DNA of 64,000 nucleotides, from positions 25,605-89,604 of the forward strand of contig CAMCFN010000008.1 of the NCBI GenBank assembly GCA_945874145.1, in the 5' to 3' direction. The DNA comes from Akkermansia muciniphila (GTDB taxonomy: Bacteria > Verrucomicrobiota > Verrucomicrobiia > Limisphaerales > SXTU01). The position numbers and the translations under genes were made by a program. Shown here piece after piece: positions 50,312 to 59,059 of this stretch; the first letter of the stretch is position 1, and each line of letters opens with the position of its first letter. Below the pieces are notes generated by a model. The model was not told where the DNA came from. It did not search any database and was given only the letters and a program-made list of their open reading frames with translations.

Positions 50312-50899
50312 ATGTCCGCTCCGCACATCCTCGCCGTCATTGGCAGCCTCCATCAAAAGTCCGTCACCCGCGTCGTGCTGCTGCACCTCGCCGACACGCT
50401 CCGCGCGGAGGGAGCCACCGTGGATGTGCTGGACTTCGCCCAAACGCCGCTGCCGCTGTTCAACGCCGACACGGCCTGGGCGCAGCCGGGCTTTGCCGAA
50501 CTGAAAGCCCGGGTTGATCGCGCAGAAGTGCTGCTGTTGGGCACGCCGGATTACCACGGCAGCGTGAGCAGCGCGCTGAAGAACTTCCTCGATCATTTCT
50601 GGAAGGAATTTGCCGGCCGGCTCTTCGCCACCGTCGTCGCCTCGCATGAGAAGGGACTCACGGTGCATGACCAACTCCGCACCATCGCGCGGCAATGCAA
50701 CGCCTGGGCGCTGCCCTACGGGGTTTCGTTCGCGGAGAAGGAGGACGTGCGGGACGGCACGGTGGTCAGCGATGCCTTCCGCCAGCGGCTGGCGATGCTG
50801 ACCCGCGACGTGCGGGTGTATGGTGGCTTGCTGGCGGAGCAGCGCCGCGCGGACCTCGCCGGGACCGACCCAGGTTTCCTCGCCCGCCTGCGGAAGTGA
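50312..50899 (+). CDS. NADPH-dependent FMN reductase
   Basis: A 195-residue flavodoxin-like reductase. [20 protein letters not shown] binds the FMN phosphate and [20 protein letters not shown] is the diagnostic segment of the FMN_red family (azoreductase/SsuE/ChrR-like). Such enzymes supply reduced flavin or reduce quinones and metals. It is divergent from thiG across 101 bp. The specific acceptor is unknown. Confidence 0.9.
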   Translation: MSAPHILAVIGSLHQKSVTRVVLLHLADTLRAEGATVDVLDFAQTPLPLFNADTAWAQPGFAELKARVDRAEVLLLGTPDYHGSVSSALKNFLDHFWKEFAGRLFATVVASHEKGLTVHDQLRTIARQCNAWALPYGVSFAEKEDVRDGTVVSDAFRQRLAMLTRDVRVYGGLLAEQRRADLAGTDPGFLARLRK

Positions 50900-50943
50900 T
50901 CCAAATCGGCTGCCGGATCGACGCCTGAATTCCTGCTTCCACC

Positions 50944-50967
50944 GCCCCGTCCGTTTGGGGCAATTTT
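50944..50967 (+). terminator. possible terminator after the FMN reductase
   Basis: GCCCC (50944-50948) pairs with GGGGC (50957-50961), followed by AATTTT. The short stem makes the call tentative. Confidence 0.3.
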
Positions 50968-50973
50968 CCGCCT

Positions 50974-53900
50974 ATGAAGACACCTTGCCTGTATGCCATC
51001 GCCGTGCTCGGCACCCTGCTCCAAGCCGCCAGCGCGCAAACCCCCGAATGGATCTGGCACGCCAACGGCGGCAAGCCCCCCGGCAACAACGAGCGCCGCT
51101 TCTTCCGCAAGACCTTCACCCTCACCGCCAAGCCGACCAAAGCCACGCTCGCTGCCTCCGTGGACAACGAGGGCACCGCCTTCCTCAACGCCAAATCCGT
51201 CGGCACCATCGTCTCGTGGGAGCAGCCCGTCACCGTGGACGTCACCGCCGAACTCAAAGTCGGCGAAAACATCTTCGGCCTGCGCGGCATCAATCACGGC
51301 GGGTCCGCCGGCGTCGTGGCCCGTTTGGAGATGACCTTCGCCGACGGCAAGAAGACGGCCATCGTCACCGACACGACCTGGCTCGCGCACAACGAAGATG
51401 TTGTCGGCTGGCAGACGGCGGAGTTCAAGCCGCTGGGCTGGGGGAAGCCCGTATCCGTCGCCAAGCTCGGCGCGGGACCATGGGGCGACATCCTCGCCGG
51501 TGGCGGCGCGAAGGGCGCGCCCAGAGCCGCCGGCGGCAAGCGCGAGGCCACGCCCGCCGATGCGCTCTATACGTTGCCCGGCTTCAAGACAGAGTTGCTC
51601 ATCAGCGGTGAGCCGGAGGAAGGCTCGTGGGTCAACCTGTGCAAGGACAACCAGGGCCGGCTCATCCTCAGCCCGCAGTATCGCGCGAACAATCCCGACG
51701 GCGGCCTGCTCCGCGTCACGCTCGGCGCGGATGGCAAGGTCGCCAAGCGTGAGCTCATCGCCAAGCCGCTCTACGACGCGCAGGGCATGGTCTTCGCCAA
51801 CGGCGCGCTCTGGGTCGTGGTGAACAAGTATTCCACCAAGTTTGAGTCCGGCCTCTACCGCATCACCGACGATGGCAGTGACACGTGGAGCAAGATTGAA
51901 CTCGTGAAGAAACTCCCCGGCGGCGGCGAGCACGGCCCGCACGCGGTGGAGCTTGGCCCGGACGGAAATCTCTACGTCATGGCCGGCAACCACTCCAAGC
52001 CGCCCACCGAGTTGGAACCCCACCCCCAGTATCGCAACTATGGCGAAGACCACGTCCTCCCGCGCCAGTGGGACGGCAACGGCCACGCCACCGGCATCCT
52101 CGCGCCGGGCGGCTACGTGCTGCGCGCCAAGCCGGACGGCACGAAGTTCGAGTTCTTCTGCGGCGGCTTCCGCAACCAATACGACTTCGCCTTCAACGTG
52201 GACGGCGAGCTGTTCACCTACGACTCCGACATGGAGTGGGACTGGGGCATGCCCTGGTATGTGCCCACGCGCGTGAACCACGCCGTCTCTGGCGGCGATT
52301 ACGGCTGGCGCTCCGGCACGGGCCGCTGGCCGGACTATTACGCGGACAGCCTCGGCGCAGTGCCCGACATCGGCGTGGGCTGCCCGACCGGCGTGGGCAA
52401 CGGCAAGGGCGCGAAGTTCCCGGCCAAGTATCAGCGCGCCATCTACATCATGGACTGGACCTACGGACGGCTCATGGCAGTCCATCTCAAGCCCGATGGC
52501 GCGAGCTACACCGCGACGTGGGAGAACTTCGTCGCGCCCGCCGGCCTCATGGACAAAAGCAAGGGCAAGTCCCCGCTGAACGTGACCGACCTCGTCATTG
52601 GCGACGACGGCGCGATGTATTTCACCATTGGCGGACGCGGCACCGCTTCGGGCCTCTATCGCGTGAGCTACACCGGCAAGGAATCCACAGCGCCCGCTTG
52701 GACGCCGAACACCGAAGGCGCGGAAGCCCGCGCGCTGCGCCGCAAGCTGGAGGCTTACCACGGCAAGGCCGACCCGAAGGCCCTCGACTTCATCTGGCCG
52801 CACTTGAACAGCGCCGACCGGTCCATTCGCTTCGCCGCACGCGTCGCGCTGGAAGCGCAGCCGGTCACCACGTGGCAGGCCCGCGCGCTGGAAGAGAAGT
52901 CTGCTGACGGCGGCCTCACCGCGTTGCTCGCGCTCGCCCGCCTCGGCGGGAAGTCCGCGCAGGATGAGTGCCTCCGCGCGCTCGGCAAGTGGCCGCTCGC
53001 CACGCTCCCGGAGCGCCAGCAGTTGGACAAGATTCGCGTCATCCAGGTGAGCATCGCCCGCAACGGCCTGCCTTCGACTGACGTGGTGAAGCTCGCCACC
53101 GAGAAGCTCTCCACCAGCTACCCGAACAAGAGCACCTTTGTGAACCGCGAGCTGGCGCAGGTGCTCATCGCCCTCGGCGCGCCCGATGTGGTGGACAAAA
53201 CCCTCACCCTGATGGCCGCCGCCCCCACGCAAGAGGACATGATTCACTACCTCTTCCACCTGCGCACCGCCAAGCGCTGGACGGCAGACCAACGCCGCGA
53301 GTATTTCAGCTATTGGACCAAGGACCGCTCCGGCTACGCGCATCAGGGCGACACCGTGAAGTGGTTCCAAGAAGCAGGCCGGCCCTACGGTGACGGCTCC
53401 AGCTTCAACAACTTCTTCAAGAACTTCCTCAAGGAGGCGACCGCAAACCTGACCGACGCCGAGAAGGGCGAATTCGGCCCGTTGCTCGCCAGCATCGCGT
53501 CTGGCGCGCCCGCCGGTCGCAAGGGCGCGAGTGACTTTCCCAAACCGGCGACCCGCAGTTTTGTGAAGGCGTGGACGATGGCTGACTTCGATCAGGATCT
53601 CGACAAGGTCGGCAAGGGCCGGAGCTTCGAGAAGGGCAGGCAGGCGTTCGTGGATGCGCAATGTCTCGCCTGTCACCGCTTCGGCCTGGAAGGCGGCGGG
53701 GTTGGACCCGACCTGACGGCGGTGAGCGCGCGCTTCAGCCGCCGCGACATGTTGGAAAGCATCATTGACCCGAGCAAAGTCGTCTCCGAACAGTTCCAGA
53801 ACACGACCGTCTGGCTCAAGAGTGGCGACGACCACACGGGGCGGCTCGTGGAAGAAACCACCGACAAGCTCGTGCTCGTCCCGAACCAGCTCCAACCGGA

Positions 53901-54066
53901 CACGAAGATCACGGTGAAGAAGGCCGAGGTGGCCCGCCGCAGCTTCAGCAAGATCTCCCCCATGCCCGGCAACCTCGCCGACGGCCTGACGAAGGACGAT
54001 ATCCTCGATATGCTCGCCTTCATCGAAAGCTCCGGCCGCAAGAACCACAGCGCCTTCGCGAAGTAG
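50974..54066 (+). CDS. large PVC haem / beta-propeller dehydrogenase
   Basis: A 1030-residue exported protein: signal peptide (about 1-21), a beta-sandwich region (about 25-150, WIWHANGGKPPGNNERRFFR), a six-bladed propeller of the sorbosone-dehydrogenase kind (about 220-570, EHGPHAVELGPDGNLYVMAG and VNHAVSGGDYGWRSGTG), a HEAT-like helical part (about 580-850) and a C-terminal haem domain with CLACH and GVGPDLTAVSARFSRRDMLE. The multi-domain order matches the PVC-specific membrane-bound dehydrogenases that oxidise sugars in the periplasm. The substrate is unknown. Confidence 0.9.
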   Translation: MKTPCLYAIAVLGTLLQAASAQTPEWIWHANGGKPPGNNERRFFRKTFTLTAKPTKATLAASVDNEGTAFLNAKSVGTIVSWEQPVTVDVTAELKVGENIFGLRGINHGGSAGVVARLEMTFADGKKTAIVTDTTWLAHNEDVVGWQTAEFKPLGWGKPVSVAKLGAGPWGDILAGGGAKGAPRAAGGKREATPADALYTLPGFKTELLISGEPEEGSWVNLCKDNQGRLILSPQYRANNPDGGLLRVTLGADGKVAKRELIAKPLYDAQGMVFANGALWVVVNKYSTKFESGLYRITDDGSDTWSKIELVKKLPGGGEHGPHAVELGPDGNLYVMAGNHSKPPTELEPHPQYRNYGEDHVLPRQWDGNGHATGILAPGGYVLRAKPDGTKFEFFCGGFRNQYDFAFNVDGELFTYDSDMEWDWGMPWYVPTRVNHAVSGGDYGWRSGTGRWPDYYADSLGAVPDIGVGCPTGVGNGKGAKFPAKYQRAIYIMDWTYGRLMAVHLKPDGASYTATWENFVAPAGLMDKSKGKSPLNVTDLVIGDDGAMYFTIGGRGTASGLYRVSYTGKESTAPAWTPNTEGAEARALRRKLEAYHGKADPKALDFIWPHLNSADRSIRFAARVALEAQPVTTWQARALEEKSADGGLTALLALARLGGKSAQDECLRALGKWPLATLPERQQLDKIRVIQVSIARNGLPSTDVVKLATEKLSTSYPNKSTFVNRELAQVLIALGAPDVVDKTLTLMAAAPTQEDMIHYLFHLRTAKRWTADQRREYFSYWTKDRSGYAHQGDTVKWFQEAGRPYGDGSSFNNFFKNFLKEATANLTDAEKGEFGPLLASIASGAPAGRKGASDFPKPATRSFVKAWTMADFDQDLDKVGKGRSFEKGRQAFVDAQCLACHRFGLEGGGVGPDLTAVSARFSRRDMLESIIDPSKVVSEQFQNTTVWLKSGDDHTGRLVEETTDKLVLVPNQLQPDTKITVKKAEVARRSFSKISPMPGNLADGLTKDDILDMLAFIESSGRKNHSAFAK

Positions 54067-54080
54067 TTGCTCACCGGGGC

Positions 54081-54096
54081 GCGGCCTTCAGGCCGC
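54081..54096. repeat. GCGGCCTTCAGGCCGC palindrome, copy 2
   Basis: Identical 16-mer to 21230-21245, 14 bp after the haem-protein stop and in the spacer before hisA. Confidence 0.6.
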
Positions 54097-54179
54097 CTCC
54101 GCGTGCGACCAACCGAAAGCGCGCCAGCACGGGGCAGCGGGCGCTTGAAGCAGAGGCCGTCGCCGCCTACGCTTCGCGC

Positions 54180-54950
54180 GTGTTCCGGCCCTGCATTGAT
54201 CTCCACGACGGCAAGGTGAAGCAAATCGTCGGCGGCTCGCTGCAAGACGGCGGGGCCGGCCTGCGCACCAACTTCGTGAGCGAGCGGCCCGCGTCGTGGT
54301 TCGCAGAACTCTACCAGCGCGACGGCCTCACGGGCGGGCACGTCATCCAGCTCGGTTCCGGCAACGAATCAGCAGCGCGTGAAGCGCTCGCGGCGTTCCC
54401 TGGCGGCCTGCACCTTGGCGGCGGTGTGAACCTCGACAACGCGCGTGGCTGGCTCAATGCCGGTGCGTCGCACGTCATCGTCACGTCGTGGGTCTTCCGC
54501 GATGGCCAGCTCGACCTCGACCGCGTGCGCGCACTCGTGGCGGCGATTGGCAAGGAGCAGCTCGTGCTCGACCTGAGCTGCCGCGTGCGCGAGGGCGAGT
54601 ATTGGGTGGTGACGGACCGCTGGCAGAAGTTCACCGAGTTCACCGTGAGCGAAGTCGCCTTGGCCCAACTCGCTGGGTATTGCGCGGAATTTCTCGTCCA
54701 CGCAGTGGATGTCGAGGGACTGTGCCAGGGGGTGGATTTGGCGCTGGTGGAGAAGCTCGCCCGCTGGTCGCCCATCCCCGTCACTTACGCGGGCGGCGCG
54801 CGGTCACTGGCGGACTTGGAAGCGGTGTCGCGCGCGGGCTTGGGTCGGGTGGACCTGACCATCGGCTCGGCGCTGGACATCTTCGGCGGTAGCGGCGTGC
54901 GCTACGCGGACGTCGTGGCGTTCAACCAGAAGCAAGCCGCCGGTGGATAA
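54180..54950 (+). CDS. hisA: eukaryotic-type HisA (ProFAR isomerase)
   Basis: A 256-residue (beta/alpha)8 barrel starting at GTG. It reads FRPCIDLHDGKVKQIVGGSL with catalytic Asp in CIDLH, TNFVSERPASWFAELYQRDG, LHLGGGVNLDN, VIVTSWVF, HAVDVEGLCQGVD and GSALDIFGG. These blocks match yeast HIS6, not the usual bacterial HisA (PAIDL-KxGxCVRL). The enzyme isomerises ProFAR to PRFAR in histidine synthesis. No other his gene is near. It may derive from lateral exchange with a eukaryote-like lineage. Confidence 0.85.
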   Translation: MFRPCIDLHDGKVKQIVGGSLQDGGAGLRTNFVSERPASWFAELYQRDGLTGGHVIQLGSGNESAAREALAAFPGGLHLGGGVNLDNARGWLNAGASHVIVTSWVFRDGQLDLDRVRALVAAIGKEQLVLDLSCRVREGEYWVVTDRWQKFTEFTVSEVALAQLAGYCAEFLVHAVDVEGLCQGVDLALVEKLARWSPIPVTYAGGARSLADLEAVSRAGLGRVDLTIGSALDIFGGSGVRYADVVAFNQKQAAGG

Positions 54951-54992
54951 CTCCACATTGCCGACCGGCTTGCTCCCCGTTAGGTTCCGCCC

Positions 54993-55130
54993 ATGAAGTG
55001 GCTCACGCGGCAGGAGCAGACAGTTTTGTTGGCAGTCCTGTCGCTCGTGTTGCTTGGGCTCGCGGTGAAGACCTATCGAACGGCCACCGCCGAGCCTCGC
55101 GCTAACGTGCCGGCCACCGCCACTCGCTGA
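54993..55130 (+). CDS. 45-residue single-pass membrane peptide
   Basis: A short ORF, MKWLTRQEQTVLLAVLSLVL and a few more residues, with one transmembrane helix (about residues 9-26) and a polar tail. The KWLTRQEQ start resembles the N-termini of verrucomicrobial ComEA-like or small membrane proteins, but no HhH domain follows. It ends one base before the Minf_1886 start, suggesting coupling. Confidence 0.5.
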   Translation: MKWLTRQEQTVLLAVLSLVLLGLAVKTYRTATAEPRANVPATATR

Positions 55131-55131
55131 T

Positions 55132-55557
55132 ATGCAACCGTCGCTCAACGTCGAGGAAGTCCTCGAAACCATTCTCGCCAAGGACAACCGCTATCATCGC
55201 GACGCCTATTACTTCGTCCGCGACGCGCTCGACGTGGCGCAGCGGAAGTTCAGCAAGGCCGCCAAGGGCAAGCCCGCGCACGTCAGCGGCCAGCAGTTGC
55301 TCGAAGGCATTCGTGAGCACTCGCTCGAACAGTTTGGCCCGCTGACGATGATGGTGCTGGAAGAGTGGGGCGTGCGCCGCTGCGAGGACTTCGGCGAACT
55401 GGTCTTCAACATGGTGGAAAGCTCGCTGCTCGGGAAGACCGACAAGGACAGCCGCGAGGACTTCAAGGGCGGATATGAGTTCTTCGAGGCGTTCCGGAAG
55501 CCGTATTTGCCGAAGGCCAAAGCGCAGGTAGTCAAACCGGTAGCACCGGTGAGCTAG
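55132..55557 (+). CDS. Minf_1886-family protein
   Basis: A 141-residue protein of the Planctomycetes/Verrucomicrobia-specific Minf_1886 group: RYHRDAYYFVRDALDVAQRK, HVSGQQLLEGIREHSLEQFG and EEWGVRRCEDFGELVFNMVE are its three conserved helical blocks. Function is unknown. Start ATG 55132, one base after the upstream small ORF. Its presence supports the phylum assignment. Confidence 0.85.
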   Translation: MQPSLNVEEVLETILAKDNRYHRDAYYFVRDALDVAQRKFSKAAKGKPAHVSGQQLLEGIREHSLEQFGPLTMMVLEEWGVRRCEDFGELVFNMVESSLLGKTDKDSREDFKGGYEFFEAFRKPYLPKAKAQVVKPVAPVS

Positions 55558-55576
55558 CCGTTGGGCACCTGATTGC

Positions 55577-56251
55577 ATGGAGACCGCATCACCAATTGCG
55601 CGGCCGAAACCCAAATGGCGCGTTAAGTTCGTCGGATTTGGAGGATTTGGCTTGTTGCTGGGATGGCTTCTGGCGTGGGTTGCCGAAGCGAACGGAGTGC
55701 TCTTTGGTGGGGTCGATGTGGTCTTTGTCACCTTGATTTCCGGCTGCTGCTGCGGCTTCGTGACAACGATCACTGCCGCGATACTCGAACGAAGAGGCGG
55801 GAATCTTACTTGGCAAGCTGGCTTTCTAGGAGCTGTGGCGTTGTCGGTCGCCACAATCAGCTTGTGGTCGTTCTTCTGCACCCGGAAAAATCTGGAAATC
55901 CTAATAAGCCCCATGCAGGTGCCAGCCGACTTGCGCGTTCAAAGAGGGCACGGGTTTCTGCACAGCATGCACGTCCACCTCACTGGATCGCCTGCCACCA
56001 TCTCCGCGCTGATTCGAGCGAAGCAGTTGGTGGAGGTTCCAGCCGCTCTTCCCGATGTCGGCGAGCCCGATATCGCTAGCTTTTCGGCTCGACGGCAATC
56101 CGCTGAAGAGTGGGACTGGTGGCGTCCGGCCTCGATGCCGGGAGCGAAGTTCTACTACCTTCACCACAAGAGTCAGGCCATCCAAGGCTGGGCTGAAGGC
56201 TGGTGGGTCAATGGCGCGACGAACGAGGCCTACGCGTTCATCGGTGGCTAG
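55577..56251 (+). CDS. membrane protein, unknown function
   Basis: A 224-residue protein I do not recognise. Three hydrophobic segments lie in the first half (FGGFGLLLGWLLAWVAE, VVFVTLISGCCCGFVTTITA, FLGAVALSVATISLWSFF); the second half is soluble and Trp-rich (EEWDWWRPASMPGAKFYYLH, GWAEGWWVNG). The gene is less GC-rich than both neighbours, which hints at separate origin. It lies 19 bp after the Minf_1886 stop. Confidence 0.6.
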   Translation: METASPIARPKPKWRVKFVGFGGFGLLLGWLLAWVAEANGVLFGGVDVVFVTLISGCCCGFVTTITAAILERRGGNLTWQAGFLGAVALSVATISLWSFFCTRKNLEILISPMQVPADLRVQRGHGFLHSMHVHLTGSPATISALIRAKQLVEVPAALPDVGEPDIASFSARRQSAEEWDWWRPASMPGAKFYYLHHKSQAIQGWAEGWWVNGATNEAYAFIGG

Positions 56252-56345
56252 TCACGACGGACGAAAGCTCGCCACGTCGCTTGCAGTTTCCTTGCCCCTT
56301 TCGTTGCACAGTCTTGGAGCAACCGCTACCTTCCGCGCCCTGACT

Positions 56346-58925
56346 ATGCCTGTCGCCCGCGCATCTCATCGCTCTTCGAGTTCCTCCGCCTCCCTCCCCG
56401 CCATCCCGCCCGGCACCACCGTCACCACGCTCGACAATGGCCTGACCGTTATCTTGCGCGAGGACCGCAGCGCGCCGGTTGTGTCCGCGCAGGCGTGGGC
56501 GCAGACGGGCAGTGTGCATGAAGGCCGCTGGCTCGGTGCGGGCTTGAGCCATGTGCTCGAGCACATGCTCTTCAAGGGCACGGCCACGCGTCCGCCGGGG
56601 CAGATTGACCGCGAGGTTCAGGACGTCGGCGGCTACATGAACGCCTACACGAGCTTCGACCGCACGGTGTATCACATCGACGCCCCGAACACCGGCGCGC
56701 GCGTCGCCGTGGACGTGCTCTGCGACATCATGCAGCACGCCGCGTTGCCCGACGACGAGCTGAAGAAGGAACTCGACGTCATCCGCCGCGAGATGGACAT
56801 GGGCCACGACGACCCCGGTCGCCGCGCGGGCCGCCGGCTGTTCGAGACGGCTTACACGCGCAGCCCGTATCGCTTCACCGTCATCGGCTACCGCGACATC
56901 TTCGACACGCTCCAGCGCGAGGACATCGTCAGTTACTACCGTGAGCGTTACGCGCCGAACAACGTCTTCTTCCTCGTCGTGGGCGACATCATCGCCGCCG
57001 ACGTGCTGGCACAAATCAAAACGGCGTGGGCCAAGTCCCCTTCCCGCGCGATTCCGCCTATGGTCCTGCCCGAGGAGCCGTCGCAAGCCGCCGCGCGCGA
57101 AGTCATCGAGGAAGCGCCCATCGAACTCGGCCACTTCCATTTCTCCTGGCACATCCCCGATGTGCGCCACGCGGACATTCCCGCGCTCGACGTGCTCGCC
57201 ACGTTGCTCGGCAACGGTCGCAGCTCGCGCCTGTTCCAAAACGTCCGCGAGAAGAAAGCCCTCGCCCACTCCGCCGACGCGTGGACTTACAACCCCGGCC
57301 TGCCCGGACTCTTCGGCATGAGCGGCGTGGTGGACGCCGACAAATTCACCGCCGCCCGCGCCGCGATGCTCGCCGAGGTCGAGAAGATGAAGGCCAAGCC
57401 CGTGCCCAAGGCCGAGCTGTCCAAGGCCGTGAAGCAGTTCACCGCCGGCACGCTCGCCACGCGCAAGACGATGGCCGGCCAGGCAGCAGACCTCGGCGGC
57501 AACTGGCTGGCCGCGAGCGACCTGAACTTCTCGCAGCGCTTCCTCGCCGCCGTGCGCCGTCTCAAACCCGCCGACCTCCAGCGCGTCGCGCGCAAGTATC
57601 TCACGCCGGAGAACCGCACGCTCTACGCGCTCTTGCCCGAGGGCACCGCGCCGAAGTGCACGTCGAGCGTCGAGGTCAGCACGCACAACGACACCCGCAA
57701 GTTCACCTTGCCGAACGGCCTGCGCCTGCTCGTGAAGGAAGACCATCGCCTGCCCTTCGTTCATTTCCGCGCCGGCCTGCGCGGCGGCGTGCTGGCCGAG
57801 ACGGCGGCGAACTGCGGCGCAAGTTCCATGCTCGCAAAGGTGATGATGAAGGGCACCAAGACCCGCACCGCCGAGCAGCTCGCGACGGAAATCGAGAGCG
57901 TCGGCGGCAGCCTCGACACCTACAGCGGCAACAACAGCTTCGGCGTCACGGCGGAAGTCTTGCGCGAAGATTTCGCCCTCGGCCTCGAACTCGTGACGGA
58001 AGTGCTGCTGCACCCGTCCTTCCCCAAAGCCGAGCTGGAGCGCGAGCGAGAGATTCAGCTCGGCAACCTCCGCCACCAGCGCGACGAGTTGCTCTCCAGT
58101 TGCTTCAAGCTCATGAAGCGAACGCTCTTCGGAGACACCGCCTATGGCCTGGATTCCCTCGGCACCGAAGAGACGGTGAAGCGGATGCAAGTCGCCGATC
58201 TGGCCGCCCTGCACCGGCAGCTCGTCACGCCCGACAACTGCGTCCTCGCCATCTACGGCGCGGTGGAGACGAAGAAGGTTGAAGCCGCAGTGAAGAATGC
58301 CTTCGCGAAGTGGCGAACTGCCACCCGCGCAAACCCCATCCGCCAGACGCCAGACCCAATCTCCTCACAATCCCGCCGCGCCTCCGACACCCGCGACAAA
58401 AAGCAGGCCGTCCTTGCCATCGGCTTCCCCGGCACCACGATGCACCATGCGGACCGCTACGCGCTCGACCTCATTCAAGAGGCGTGTAGCGACATGGGCT
58501 CCCGGCTTTTCACGCGCATTCGCGAGAAGCTCGGCCTCGCCTACTACGTCGGTGCGCAGCACTTGGCGGGACTCGTGCCCGGCTACTTCGCGTTCTACTG
58601 CGGCACGTCCCCGGAGAAGGCTGCACTCGTGGAGGCGGAACTCTTGGCCGAAGCCGAGTTGCTCCGCACCGACGGGCTGACCGAAGAAGAGCTGAAGCGC
58701 GCGAAGGCCAAAATCATCGGCCAGAAGAAAATCTCCCGCCAAGACCTCGGCGGTCAGGCGATGCTCCACGCCCTCGACGAACTCTACGGCCTCGGCTACG
58801 CGCACCATGGGGCAGACGACGCACACTACCAAGCCGTGACTCTCGCCGAAGTGAAGGCCGTTGCTGCCCGCTACTTCCTTCCGGAAGCCAGCGCGGTTGC
58901 CGTCATCAGCGGGCCGGTGGCGTAA
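56346..58925 (+). CDS. fused double-domain M16 peptidase
   Basis: An 859-residue protein with two M16 halves in one chain. The N-terminal half has the inverted zinc motif H69-VLE-H73 (HVLEHMLFKG) and the acidic ligand region in IRREMDMGHDDPG. The C-terminal half (from about residue 450, FTLPNGLRLLVKEDHRLPFV) has no HxxEH: its equivalent reads NCGASSMLAKVMMKG. This one-active, one-inactive pairing matches M16B peptidases that usually come as two genes. No signal peptide is apparent, so it may act in the cytoplasm. A Ser-rich stretch follows the start. Confidence 0.9.
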   Translation: MPVARASHRSSSSSASLPAIPPGTTVTTLDNGLTVILREDRSAPVVSAQAWAQTGSVHEGRWLGAGLSHVLEHMLFKGTATRPPGQIDREVQDVGGYMNAYTSFDRTVYHIDAPNTGARVAVDVLCDIMQHAALPDDELKKELDVIRREMDMGHDDPGRRAGRRLFETAYTRSPYRFTVIGYRDIFDTLQREDIVSYYRERYAPNNVFFLVVGDIIAADVLAQIKTAWAKSPSRAIPPMVLPEEPSQAAAREVIEEAPIELGHFHFSWHIPDVRHADIPALDVLATLLGNGRSSRLFQNVREKKALAHSADAWTYNPGLPGLFGMSGVVDADKFTAARAAMLAEVEKMKAKPVPKAELSKAVKQFTAGTLATRKTMAGQAADLGGNWLAASDLNFSQRFLAAVRRLKPADLQRVARKYLTPENRTLYALLPEGTAPKCTSSVEVSTHNDTRKFTLPNGLRLLVKEDHRLPFVHFRAGLRGGVLAETAANCGASSMLAKVMMKGTKTRTAEQLATEIESVGGSLDTYSGNNSFGVTAEVLREDFALGLELVTEVLLHPSFPKAELEREREIQLGNLRHQRDELLSSCFKLMKRTLFGDTAYGLDSLGTEETVKRMQVADLAALHRQLVTPDNCVLAIYGAVETKKVEAAVKNAFAKWRTATRANPIRQTPDPISSQSRRASDTRDKKQAVLAIGFPGTTMHHADRYALDLIQEACSDMGSRLFTRIREKLGLAYYVGAQHLAGLVPGYFAFYCGTSPEKAALVEAELLAEAELLRTDGLTEEELKRAKAKIIGQKKISRQDLGGQAMLHALDELYGLGYAHHGADDAHYQAVTLAEVKAVAARYFLPEASAVAVISGPVA

Positions 58926-58931
58926 CGGAAG

Positions 58932-59009
58932 GCGAGAACGCTCGCCGCCCCAGCGCAACTGCGCCGGTTTTCTGATTGAATGTGTCGGACGGCGGCGGAT
59001 ACTCCGCCT
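58932..59009. repeat. two perfect hairpins in the spacer after M16
   Basis: GGCGAG-aacg-CTCGCC (58932-58947) and GGCGGA-tac-TCCGCC (58995-59009) are separated by about 47 nt. They recall the two inner hairpins of the twin-hairpin elements, but an outer stem is not evident. Confidence 0.5.
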
Positions 59010-59059
59010 CCAACACTTGACCAGAACGGACTAACAGTTGGGGCAAACGCACCGCGTGC

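Noticed and set aside
50716..54048. A 1110-residue open frame antisense to the PVC haem protein
   Set aside because: It is an artefact of GC-rich codon use: the sense strand has a signal peptide, CLACH and propeller motifs, while the antisense product is Ala/Gly/Arg/Val-rich without any recognisable domain.
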